64,000 nucleotides of DNA from an uncultured Prevotellaceae bacterium. Its GTDB lineage: Bacteria > Bacteroidota > Bacteroidia > Bacteroidales > Bacteroidaceae. The translations under genes were made by a program, and so were the position numbers. The stretch is from contig CACZVN010000015.1 of NCBI GenBank assembly GCA_902784615.1, positions 59,937 to 123,936 of the forward strand, written 5' to 3'. Within the stretch, counting starts at the first letter, position 1; each line of letters begins with the position of its first letter. This document shows, piece by piece, positions 7,988 through 15,864 of this stretch. The notes beneath the pieces were generated by a model. It saw nothing but the letters and a program-made list of their open reading frames with translations. It had not been told where the DNA came from and made no database searches.

Positions 7988-9592
7988 TTAGATGACGTGT
8001 AGTCCGAGGAAGACCATCAGACCGTTCATCAATATCCAGAAGATAGCGAACGGCATGGTCTTGCGCATGATATCACCATCCTGACCTTCCATATCGCAGG
8101 CGGCCGTAGCAATGGCGATACTCTGTGGTGAGAGCAACTTACCACCCTCAGAACCTGCACAGTTAGCAGCAGCGAGCCAGTTGGTCTCGTTACCAGTCAC
8201 ACCAAAGAACGTGCCCTGATTTACCAGTCCCAGATCACTGGCGGCAGTAGCCTGCAGCTTACCGAAGAGGATATTAGCGTTCGTAGCACTACCTGTTACA
8301 AAGGTACCGATAGAACCAATCAGCGGAGCGAAGAACGGGAAGGCAGAACCTGTCAAGAGTACAAGTCCCTTAGCGATATCGTTAGTCATACCTGTGTTGT
8401 TCATCAGCATGGCCATCGCCACCAGACAGCAGATGGTCACCACCGTCTTCTGGAGGTTAAGCGTGGTCTTGCCAAGCAACTTCATCAGACTGCCAAAACT
8501 CATGCCCTGGATCAGGCCACCAATGACGGCACCAAGGAAGATCATCAGACCAGCATTCGACAACCAGCCAAACTTAAAGGTATTACCAATGACAGGCATA
8601 TCAAACTTAGTGACCAGCGTGTTGTTGAGCAGTTCGTTGACAGGAGGCACGATCTTACTCGAGATCAGGATGAAGAAAATGATCAGGCCATAGACGCTCC
8701 AAGCCTTGAGCGTCTTGGCGAGACCAAACTTCTTGTGCTCCACCTGTACCGTATCAGCGGCACTCTCCTTCTTAATGAACAGTTTGTTGTAGATAAGCAT
8801 GGCGATGATGGCTGCCACAGAACCGAGGATGGCAGGCGTCTCAGGACCAATGAAATGAGCACAGCAGAACTGCACGATGATGGAGAACGTACCCACAAAA
8901 AGGGCGATGGAGATATTCTTCACGATCTTCGTCTTATCAGTCATCATCAAGATGAGGAACGGTGTGATGAAGAACATCAGCGAAAGCTGAAGGATGATAA
9001 ACGTAGCCACCTCACAGAGTTCCTCAGGCGTAGCCACGCCACTGGCAGCCACCTGGTTGGCGAGTGTCGTGGCTGGCAGACCTACAGCACCAAAACCTAC
9101 AGCCACCGTATTAGCCACCAGACAGATCACAGCAGAGAACATCGGTTTGAAGCCCAGTCCAATGAGGATAGCTGCAGGGATAGCCACAGCCGTTCCGAAA
9201 CCGGCCATACCTTCGAGCACACCACCAAGACCCCAAGTCAGGAGTAACACCAACAGGCCCTTATCAGAGGTCATCTGGATAAACTGCGTCTTGATGGTCT
9301 CAATCTCCTTCGTCTCACAGAGGATGTTGTAGCTGAAGATCGCACAGATGATAATCAGAATGATGGGGAAGCAGGCCTTGAGGAATCCCTCGACGACAGA
9401 CCATAGCGTCACACCATAGATAGACACATTGGCATACTTCTCTGGCACGATACCCATAGCGGGAACCGCGAACAAAGCCAGGATGATTGTTACAACCAGA
9501 GTGATCATGGCACTCTTGTAACCAGACACTTTAAAGCCCATCATCAGGACAATGAGCAATAGAATAGGAATGACAGATACTAATGCTGACAT
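7988..9592 (-). CDS. lctP: L-lactate permease family transporter
   Basis: A 534-residue inner membrane protein with about 13 hydrophobic segments. It has the LctP-family signature GVLEGMAGFGTAVAIPAAIL near residues 120-140, plus the conserved AVGFGAVGLPATTLA and C-terminal NETNWLAAANCAGSEGGKLL stretches. The family imports lactate or glycolate by proton symport. It diverges from the D-lactate dehydrogenase-like gene at 9802, so the pair forms a lactate uptake and oxidation locus. Length matches the family (about 530-560 residues). Confidence 0.92.
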   Translation of the reverse strand: MSALVSVIPILLLIVLMMGFKVSGYKSAMITLVVTIILALFAVPAMGIVPEKYANVSIYGVTLWSVVEGFLKACFPIILIIICAIFSYNILCETKEIETIKTQFIQMTSDKGLLVLLLTWGLGGVLEGMAGFGTAVAIPAAILIGLGFKPMFSAVICLVANTVAVGFGAVGLPATTLANQVAASGVATPEELCEVATFIILQLSLMFFITPFLILMMTDKTKIVKNISIALFVGTFSIIVQFCCAHFIGPETPAILGSVAAIIAMLIYNKLFIKKESAADTVQVEHKKFGLAKTLKAWSVYGLIIFFILISSKIVPPVNELLNNTLVTKFDMPVIGNTFKFGWLSNAGLMIFLGAVIGGLIQGMSFGSLMKLLGKTTLNLQKTVVTICCLVAMAMLMNNTGMTNDIAKGLVLLTGSAFPFFAPLIGSIGTFVTGSATNANILFGKLQATAASDLGLVNQGTFFGVTGNETNWLAAANCAGSEGGKLLSPQSIAIATAACDMEGQDGDIMRKTMPFAIFWILMNGLMVFLGLHVI

Positions 9593-9650
9593 AGGTTTTT
9601 AGTTATTTATTATTATATAAGTTATTGTCCGCAATACTGCAATTTGAGGC

Positions 9651-9658
9651 CAAATGTA
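9651..9658 (-). promoter_or_regulatory. -7 promoter element of the lactate permease gene
   Basis: TACATTTG on the minus strand, 58 bases before the permease ATG. It sits in the 209-bp divergent intergenic region shared with the dehydrogenase gene. Confidence 0.5.
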
Positions 9659-9755
9659 CGAACTTTTTGCGAGATTTCCACAATAATTTAGTGAAAAAAA
9701 TAAAAACGGAGGAAAACAATCCCCGAATTACCAGTCACTTTTCATTTCTTTTTTG

Positions 9756-9763
9756 TATCTTTG
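9756..9763 (+). promoter_or_regulatory. -7 promoter element of the D-lactate dehydrogenase-like gene
   Basis: TATCTTTG, 38 bases before the ATG at 9802. No clear operator palindrome is visible between the two divergent promoters. Confidence 0.65.
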
Positions 9764-9801
9764 CCCCAAAAGTAATACACGATAAAAACCAATAACGACC
9801 T

Positions 9802-12800
9802 ATGATTCAACAATTCCTTTCCGACCTCAGACAATTCCTACCGTCTGACCGAATTTATACCGATGAGCTCCGCACCCTCGGCTGGGGAACGGACGCCAGT
9901 TTCTACCGCCAGATTCCAAAGGTTGTCATCCGCAGTGATGGCGAGGAAGAAATCTCTAAAATCGTCAAAACATGCCAGAAGCATAAGTTGCCCTTTACCT
10001 TCCGTGCTGCTGGAACCTCACTCTCTGGACAGAGTTGTACCGACTCCGTGCTGATAGTTGCAGGCAAGCACTGGGAGAAATACGAGATCGGTGAGAACCA
10101 GGACACCATCAAGTTGCAGCCAGGTATTGTGGGTGCCAGAGTGAATGAGATCCTGAAGCCTTATGGTCGTGTATTCCCACCTGATCCTGCCTCGATAGGC
10201 AGTGCGATGGTAGGTGGTATCGTCATCAACAATGCCTCAGGTATGAACTGCGGTGTGCATGCCAACAGCGACCGTATGATGGTATCGGCACGTATCATCC
10301 TCACAGATGGTACGGTATTGGATACAGGCTCAGAAAAGAGCAAGGAAGCCTTCCGCAAGAGTCATCCTGAGTTTATCGCCAAGATTGAGGCCCTGCGCGA
10401 CAAGGTGAGAGCCGACGAGGAACTGGCTACGCGCATACGTACCAAATATAGTATTAAGAACGTGACGGGTCTGAACCTCCGTCCGCTCATCGCCTACGAC
10501 GATCCCTTCGACATCATCGCCCACTCGATGGTGGGTTCTGAGGGTACGCTCGCCTTCCTTTCAGAGGTGACAATGAAGACACTCTACGATTATAAGTACA
10601 AAGCCTCGGCGATGGTCTATTTCATGACGATGAAGGAGAGTTGCGAGGCGGTGGTGGCCATGAAGAAACTGAAGGCTGGCGACGAGGATCTGAAGATGAG
10701 TGCAGAGAACCTGATGGTGAAAAGTGCGGAGATGCTCGACTACATGTCGCTCAACTCCGTCGATGACCCCGTGTTCCTGCAATATAAGCAGGATGTGGAT
10801 GCTGGCAAGATCGAGGGGGTGGAACCAGGCGACTATCATAACCTGACGGCTATCCTCACGGAGACGAAGGGTATCACCCACGAGCAACTCCTCGAAAAGA
10901 TCGAAAAGATCAAAGAGTGTCTGGGCAAGTTCCGTCTCTATATCCCTGCCGAGTTCACAGAGGATCCGAAGATCTATGGCAAGTACTGGGCCATCCGCTC
11001 AGGCATCTTCCCCAGCGTGGGTGGTACGCGTCCCATTGGCACCTCATGCCTCATCGAAGATGTAGCCTTCCCCATCGAGTCGCTGCCAGAGGCAACGGTG
11101 AAACTGCAGAAACTCATCGCCGATCACGGCTACGACGACGCCTGTATCTATGGTCATGCCTTCGAGGGCAACTACCACTTCATCCTGAACCAGAGTTTCG
11201 CTGACGAGCACGAGGTGGCCCGCTATGCAGAGATGATGCGCGATGTGGCAAAACTCGTTGTTGAGGAATACGACGGTTCGCTGAAGGCTGAACACGGCAC
11301 GGGCCGTAATATGGCACCGTTCGTGAAGTACGAGTGGCGCGACAAGGCCTACGAGGCCATGAAGGAACTCAAGGCCATCTTCGATCCTGAGGGACTGCTG
11401 AACCAGGGCGTGATCTTCAACGACGACCCAGAGTGCTTCATCAAGTGTCTGAAACCGTTGCCCGTATTGGATTTCGACTTCAAGAGTGTGCCTGACGGTG
11501 GCCACTACCTGATGGATCCCAAACTCTCGACGGCCAAGGAGACCATCGAACAGGTGAAGCGTGCCAACAAGTGTATCGAGTGCGGCTTCTGTGAGGTGAA
11601 CTGTATGTCATGCGGCCTGACGCTGTCGAGTCGTATGCGTATCGCCGTACAGCGCGAGATCCGTGAACTGGAGGCCACAGGAAAGGATCCCAAGCGTGTG
11701 GCAACCCTAAAGAAACAATACAAGTACTATGGTGACCAGACCTGTGCGACGGATGGTCTCTGCTCTACCTCCTGTCCGATGAAGATCAACACGGGCGAAC
11801 TGACACACCTCATCCGTCAGATGGATATGAACAACAGTACCATAGGCTATCAGGTTGGTGAGTTTGCCGCCAACCACATGGCAGGCATCAAGTCTGGATT
11901 GCGCGTGGTACTCGATGTGGCCCATGCCGCCCACGTCACCCTCGGTCCGAAACTGATGACGACCGTCTGCCGTACGATGAACAAGATGGGTATGCCCCTC
12001 TGGACGACGGCCATGCCGAAGAAACACCGTCAGCCCAAGAAGTCCGACCTCACACAGTTTATCATCGACCGTTCGCTGCCCCATAACCAGCCTACGGAGG
12101 AGAACCCCTTGAAGGTGGTCTATTTCCCCAGTTGTATCAACCAGACGATGGGTCAGTCGAAGCATGGTGGCAAGATTCATGACCTTGTGGATGAGGTCAT
12201 CCAACTGATGGCAAAGGCTGGCTACGAGGTGATCTTCCCTGAGGGTATGGAGAAGATGTGCTGTGGTCAGATCTGGGAGTCGAAGGGTATGCTCGACATC
12301 GCCGACCGTAAGAGTGCTGAACTGGAACTGGCACTGTGGAAAGCCTCCAAGGAAGGCAAATATCCCGTGCTCTGTGCCCAGAGTCCCTGTCTGCACCGTA
12401 TGAAGAAGGTGATGAAGAAGATGAAACTCTACGAGCCCGCCGAGTTTATCATGAAGTATCTCGTGGATCGTCTCGACTTCCATCCCATCGACCGTCCTAT
12501 CGCCCTGCATATCACCTGTTCTACACGACAGATGGGCGTGGCCGATGATCTCATTAATCTGGCCAAGATGTGTTCCACGAAGGTTTATCTGCCAGAGGGC
12601 GTAGGCTGTTGCGGCTTCGCAGGCGACAGGGGCTTCACCTTCCCAGAACTCAACAAATATGGTCTGCGCAAACTCCGTCCACAGATAGAGGCCAACCATA
12701 TCGAGGTAGGCTACTCCAATAGCCGTACCTGTGAGATCGGTCTGGAGACGAACACAGGCATCCCGTACATGAGCATCGTCTATCTCGTCAACGAGTGTAC

Positions 12801-12819
12801 GACGAAGAAGGAAAGCTGA
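9802..12819 (+). CDS. FAD- and Fe-S-containing D-lactate dehydrogenase (Dld-II/GlcD type)
   Basis: A 1005-residue fusion enzyme that oxidises D-lactate or a related 2-hydroxyacid and passes electrons to the quinone pool at the inner membrane. Domains in order: PCMH-type FAD-binding domain (residues about 35-270, with FRAAGTSLSGQS and GGIVINNASGMNCG), FAD-linked oxidase C-terminal domain (to about 540, ending EHGTGRNMAPFV), and a two-cluster ferredoxin region (CIECGFCEVNC near 595 and CATDGLCSTSCP near 650). Two cysteine-rich CCG repeats of the GlpC type follow (MCCGQIWESKG near 815 and GCCGFAGDRGF near 935). No signal peptide is present. The divergent lactate permease supports the substrate. 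Confidence 0.9.
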   Translation: MIQQFLSDLRQFLPSDRIYTDELRTLGWGTDASFYRQIPKVVIRSDGEEEISKIVKTCQKHKLPFTFRAAGTSLSGQSCTDSVLIVAGKHWEKYEIGENQDTIKLQPGIVGARVNEILKPYGRVFPPDPASIGSAMVGGIVINNASGMNCGVHANSDRMMVSARIILTDGTVLDTGSEKSKEAFRKSHPEFIAKIEALRDKVRADEELATRIRTKYSIKNVTGLNLRPLIAYDDPFDIIAHSMVGSEGTLAFLSEVTMKTLYDYKYKASAMVYFMTMKESCEAVVAMKKLKAGDEDLKMSAENLMVKSAEMLDYMSLNSVDDPVFLQYKQDVDAGKIEGVEPGDYHNLTAILTETKGITHEQLLEKIEKIKECLGKFRLYIPAEFTEDPKIYGKYWAIRSGIFPSVGGTRPIGTSCLIEDVAFPIESLPEATVKLQKLIADHGYDDACIYGHAFEGNYHFILNQSFADEHEVARYAEMMRDVAKLVVEEYDGSLKAEHGTGRNMAPFVKYEWRDKAYEAMKELKAIFDPEGLLNQGVIFNDDPECFIKCLKPLPVLDFDFKSVPDGGHYLMDPKLSTAKETIEQVKRANKCIECGFCEVNCMSCGLTLSSRMRIAVQREIRELEATGKDPKRVATLKKQYKYYGDQTCATDGLCSTSCPMKINTGELTHLIRQMDMNNSTIGYQVGEFAANHMAGIKSGLRVVLDVAHAAHVTLGPKLMTTVCRTMNKMGMPLWTTAMPKKHRQPKKSDLTQFIIDRSLPHNQPTEENPLKVVYFPSCINQTMGQSKHGGKIHDLVDEVIQLMAKAGYEVIFPEGMEKMCCGQIWESKGMLDIADRKSAELELALWKASKEGKYPVLCAQSPCLHRMKKVMKKMKLYEPAEFIMKYLVDRLDFHPIDRPIALHITCSTRQMGVADDLINLAKMCSTKVYLPEGVGCCGFAGDRGFTFPELNKYGLRKLRPQIEANHIEVGYSNSRTCEIGLETNTGIPYMSIVYLVNECTTKKES

Positions 12820-12825
12820 TAAAAC

Positions 12826-12861
12826 GAGAGAAGCGCCAGCCATTTGGCTAGCGCTTCTCTC
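12826..12861. terminator. Hairpin terminator between dehydrogenase gene and tRNA
   Basis: Arms GAGAGAAGCGC (12826-12836) and GCGCTTCTCTC (12851-12861) pair perfectly, and the inner AGCC/GGCT extends the stem. It lies just after the dehydrogenase stop and directly beyond the tRNA 3' end, so it can serve both. The T tract is weak. Confidence 0.75.
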
Positions 12862-12865
12862 TTAG

Positions 12866-12938
12866 TTGCGGAGGCAGGATTCGAACGTGCGACCTCCAGG
12901 TTATGAGCCTGGCGAGCTACCAACTGCTCCACTCCGCG
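12866..12938 (-). tRNA. tRNA-Met (anticodon CAT), initiator-like, with odd stem pairs
   Basis: The cloverleaf reads on the minus strand from CGCGGAG to CTCCGCAA. The anticodon loop is CTCATAA. C1 faces A72 (unpaired) and A11 pairs with U24, both initiator hallmarks, so I call it fMet rather than elongator Met. CCA is not encoded. Two irregularities stand out: the anticodon stem has A29-U41 where initiators usually have G29-C41, and the T stem has a C52/C62 mismatch (GCACG against CCTGC). Confidence 0.88.
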
Positions 12939-13073
12939 ATGTCATTTTTCTTAAGCGGGTGCAAAGGTACATATATTTTTCGAGATACGCAAATAATTAT
13001 GCGATTTTTTTGAAAAATGTCGATTTTTGCAACTTTTTCTACCAGTTTTCTTGCACAATTCAAAGAAAACGTG

Positions 13074-13081
13074 TAATTTTG
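13074..13081 (+). promoter_or_regulatory. -7 promoter element of the TetR-fabG operon
   Basis: TAATTTTG with TTG 20 bases upstream at 13051, matching the Bacteroidota -33/-7 layout. It lies 49 bases before the regulator ATG. Confidence 0.65.
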
Positions 13082-13130
13082 CACACTGTAACGCCCGTGT
13101 GCAATTAATAATCAGAAGGAGGAAGCAATC

Positions 13131-13724
13131 ATGTCTATATCCAAAACAAGACAAAAACTGGTAGATGTAGCGCGCCAACTGTTCGCCAAGAACGGTTTGG
13201 AAAATACAACAATGAACGACATTGCCCTGCAGTCAGGAAAAGGCCGTCGTACGCTTTATACCTATTTCAAATCCAAGGAGGAAATCTACTATGCCGTCAT
13301 CGAAGGCGAGTTGGAGCGTCTGAGCGACAAACTCGACGAGGTGGCTGCCCGTAAGATCCGTCCGCAGGACAAGATCATCGAACTGATCTACACCCACCTG
13401 AGCATGATCCGTGAGACGGTAGTACGCAATGGTAACCTGCGTGCTGAGTTCTTCCGTAACATCTGGATGGTAGAGAAGGTGCGCAAGCATTTCGACGACG
13501 CTGAGATCGAACTCTTCCGTAAGGTCTATACAGAAGGTAAGGAAGACGGTGAGTTCGACATCGACAACATCGACCTCGTGGCCGACATCACGCACTATTG
13601 TATCAAGGGTCTCGAAGTACCTTATATCTACGGCCGTATCGCCCATGGCATGAAGGAGGAGGACACCAAGCCCCAGGTGGCCAAGGTAGTCTATGGTGCC
13701 TTGGGAAAGTTTCAAAGAAAATGA
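13131..13724 (+). CDS. TetR/AcrR family transcriptional regulator
   Basis: A 197-residue one-component repressor. The N-terminal helix-turn-helix covers residues about 5-50 (ARQLFAKNGLENTTMNDIALQSGKGRRTLYTYFKSKEEI), the classic TetR pattern ending in YxYFxSKEE. The helical C-terminal ligand domain is not recognisable in its specificity. A fabG gene follows 55 bases downstream, so a fatty-acid or lipid signal is possible (inference). No operator palindrome is obvious near the promoter. Confidence 0.9.
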   Translation: MSISKTRQKLVDVARQLFAKNGLENTTMNDIALQSGKGRRTLYTYFKSKEEIYYAVIEGELERLSDKLDEVAARKIRPQDKIIELIYTHLSMIRETVVRNGNLRAEFFRNIWMVEKVRKHFDDAEIELFRKVYTEGKEDGEFDIDNIDLVADITHYCIKGLEVPYIYGRIAHGMKEEDTKPQVAKVVYGALGKFQRK

Positions 13725-13727
13725 GGA

Positions 13728-13762
13728 AACATTAAACATTAAAGATTAAACATTAAACATTA
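13728..13762. repeat. Tandem ATTAAACATTAAA micro-repeat
   Basis: Four copies of (A)AACATTAA and one AAGATTAA variant fill the gap between the TetR and fabG genes. Confidence 0.7.
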
Positions 13763-13779
13763 TAATAAAAAAAGCAATT

Positions 13780-14517
13780 ATGGGATTATTAAGTGGTAAG
13801 ACAGCGCTGATTACAGGTGCTGCACGCGGTATCGGAAAGGCTATCGCACTGAAGTACGCCTCTGAGGGCGCTAACATCGCATTCACCGACCTCGAGATCA
13901 ACCTCGAGACTGAGAAGGAAATCGCCGCTCTGGGCGTGAAGGCTAAGAGCTACGCTTCTAATGCTGCGGACTTCGCTCAGACTGAGGAGGTCGTCAAGGC
14001 TGTGAAGGAAGAGTTTGGCAGCATCGATATCCTGGTGAACAATGCAGGTATCACGAAGGACGGTCTGATGCTCCGTATGACGGAACAGCAGTGGGACGCC
14101 GTGATCGCCGTCAACCTGAAGTCTGCCTTCAACTTCATCCATGCCTGTGTGCCCGTGATGATGCGCCAGCGTGGTGGTTCGATCATCAACATGGCCTCTG
14201 TCGTAGGTGTGCATGGTAACGCTGGACAGGCCAACTATGCTGCTTCAAAGGCTGGCCTCATCGCCCTTGCCAAGAGTATCGCCCAGGAGATGGGTCCCAA
14301 GGGTATCCGTGCCAACGCTATCGCCCCTGGTTTCATCGAGACAGCCATGACGGCTGCCCTGCCTGATGAGGTACGCAAGGAGTGGTGCAACAAGATTCCC
14401 CTGCGCCGTGGCGGACAGGTGGAGGATATCGCCAACGTGGCTACGTTCCTCGCCAGCGACATGTCGAGCTACGTGAGTGGTCAGGTGATTCAGGTCGATG
14501 GTGGCATGAACATGTGA
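13780..14517 (+). CDS. fabG: 3-oxoacyl-[ACP] reductase
   Basis: A 245-residue short-chain dehydrogenase that reduces 3-oxoacyl-ACP with NADPH in fatty acid elongation. Visible motifs are the nucleotide-binding TGAARGIGKA at residues about 12-21, NNAG near 90, and the catalytic Ser (MASVVG) with YAASK (Tyr/Lys). The C-terminus VSGQVIQVDGGMNM is the usual FabG ending. Length is typical. The other fab genes are not nearby; the TetR gene upstream may control it. Confidence 0.92.
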   Translation: MGLLSGKTALITGAARGIGKAIALKYASEGANIAFTDLEINLETEKEIAALGVKAKSYASNAADFAQTEEVVKAVKEEFGSIDILVNNAGITKDGLMLRMTEQQWDAVIAVNLKSAFNFIHACVPVMMRQRGGSIINMASVVGVHGNAGQANYAASKAGLIALAKSIAQEMGPKGIRANAIAPGFIETAMTAALPDEVRKEWCNKIPLRRGGQVEDIANVATFLASDMSSYVSGQVIQVDGGMNM

Positions 14518-14551
14518 TCAATGGATAATTGATAATGGATAATTGATAATT
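14518..14551. repeat. ATGGATAATTGATA micro-repeat
   Basis: Two tandem copies of ATGGATAATTGATA with flanking remnants fill the fabG to pseudouridine synthase gap. The same unit occurs in frame inside the MFS gene at 2191-2224. Confidence 0.7.
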
Positions 14552-15217
14552 ATGGAGGTAATCTACGAGGACAACCATATTATCATCGTCAACAAACAGA
14601 GTGGGGAGATCGTCCAGGGCGACAAGACTGGCGATCGCCCCCTCTCTGATATTGTAAAGGACTATATCAAGGAGCGTTACGCCAAACCTGGGGCCGTGTT
14701 CCTGGGTGTGGTGCATCGTCTGGATCGTCCTGTCAGTGGCCTCGTCGTCTTCGCCCGTACCTCAAAAGCCCTCGCACGCCTCAACAAGATGTTTGCTGAA
14801 GGTGAGGTACACAAAACCTACTGGGCAATCGTGAAAAACGCACCTCGCGAGCCGGAGGGAACTTTAGAGTACTGGCTCGTACGTAATGAGAAACAAAACA
14901 AGAGTTATGCCTACGATAAGGAGCGTCCGAATGCCAAGAAGGCCATCCTGAAATACAAGGTCATTGGTCATTCCGACAACTACACCTTATTAGAAGTACA
15001 ACTGATGACTGGCCGCCATCATCAGATCCGCTGCCAGTTGGCAGCAATGGGCTGTCCCATCAAGGGCGACCTCAAATACGGTGCCCCGCGCAGTAATCCT
15101 GACGGCAGTATCTCACTGCTGTCGCGACGCGTGGAGTTCATCCATCCCGTATCCAAAGAACTGATCGTCGCAGAGGCTCCCCTCCCCGACGATACCCTTT
15201 GGCAATCCTTCAGATAA
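14552..15217 (+). CDS. RluA-family RNA pseudouridine synthase
   Basis: A 221-residue enzyme that converts uridine to pseudouridine in rRNA or tRNA. The catalytic motif is HRLDRPVSGLVVFART, whose Asp is the nucleophile (family consensus HRLDxxTSG). ARLNKMFAEGEVHKTYWA and MTGRHHQIRCQLA follow in the family's order. There is no S4 domain, so it belongs to the short RluA group. The start is set at the ATG at 14552 (MEVIYEDNH); the TTG at 14543 lies inside an AT repeat. Target base unknown. Confidence 0.9.
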   Translation: MEVIYEDNHIIIVNKQSGEIVQGDKTGDRPLSDIVKDYIKERYAKPGAVFLGVVHRLDRPVSGLVVFARTSKALARLNKMFAEGEVHKTYWAIVKNAPREPEGTLEYWLVRNEKQNKSYAYDKERPNAKKAILKYKVIGHSDNYTLLEVQLMTGRHHQIRCQLAAMGCPIKGDLKYGAPRSNPDGSISLLSRRVEFIHPVSKELIVAEAPLPDDTLWQSFR

Positions 15218-15221
15218 CAGA

Positions 15222-15503
15222 CTAAACGGCCAGACGCCTTCTATACATATAGGCCAGGGCAAAGCAGAGTGCCAGGGCTGCAGCCACCACGACAATAGCA
15301 AGAACTATTGACGGCTCACCGTTATCCACCGTTCCAGTGCCATTCAGCACGATGTCAGACTGTGCTACACTGTCTGTCACCGTTTCCTTCACGTCTGCGA
15401 TAGAATCCTTGACGGTATTCACCGTGTCTTCAACAATTTGTCTAATGGGTCTGTTAGGCCTATGGTAAGGTCTGCCCGGATAAGCAACATCTAATAGAAT
15501 CAT
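15222..15503 (-). CDS. Small C-terminally anchored hypothetical protein
   Basis: A 93-residue protein of no recognised family. The N-terminal half is soluble, first Pro/Arg-rich (GRPYHRPNRP) and then amphipathic (VEDTVNTVKDSIADVKETV, a likely helix). One transmembrane helix near residues 66-87 ends with the basic tail YRRRLAV. It is convergent with the pseudouridine synthase gene and probably co-transcribed after the membrane protein at 15517. Confidence 0.6.
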   Translation of the reverse strand: MILLDVAYPGRPYHRPNRPIRQIVEDTVNTVKDSIADVKETVTDSVAQSDIVLNGTGTVDNGEPSIVLAIVVVAAALALCFALAYMYRRRLAV

Positions 15504-15516
15504 AATCTCAACTTAT

Positions 15517-15861
15517 TTAATAGTAAAACACTAAATCCAGAATCATCAGGAACAGCATGCCTGAAAGGAAACTGATGGCATTGCAAAGGAATCCATAAAC
15601 GAATGCCTTTCCCCATGCCTTCACGAAGAAGTAGTACCACAGCGTCTCCACCAGGATGACGATTACCTCACCTATCAGGATCACGCCCCAGTCGTAGTCA
15701 TTGTCCACCACCAACAGGTTCAGTGGCACGTTCGTCAGGATATTCACCACGACAGACGACCACAGTACACGCCAGCTCCTCTCCCTGAGGAAGCGCAACA
15801 CGCCATACTCGATGAGGATTGTGGCGATCAGCGGGGGTAATATCGTCATCAATATCTCCAT
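15517..15861 (-). CDS. Hypothetical small integral membrane protein
   Basis: 114 residues with about four hydrophobic segments and few charged residues between them. No family recognised. It begins 3 bases after the stop of the MFS gene upstream and is followed at 13 bases by the small anchored protein, so all three form one transcription unit. Confidence 0.65.
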   Translation of the reverse strand: MEILMTILPPLIATILIEYGVLRFLRERSWRVLWSSVVVNILTNVPLNLLVVDNDYDWGVILIGEVIVILVETLWYYFFVKAWGKAFVYGFLCNAISFLSGMLFLMILDLVFYY

Positions 15862-15864
15862 AAC

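Noticed and set aside
9593-9801. Riboswitch in the lactate divergent region
   Set aside because: No aptamer-like conserved stems or terminator were recognised in this or other leaders of the window.
12866-12938. Elongator tRNA-Met or tRNA-Ile2
   Set aside because: The C1/A72 mismatch and A11-U24 pair point to an initiator. Lysidine modification cannot be seen, but the body does not resemble tRNA-Ile.
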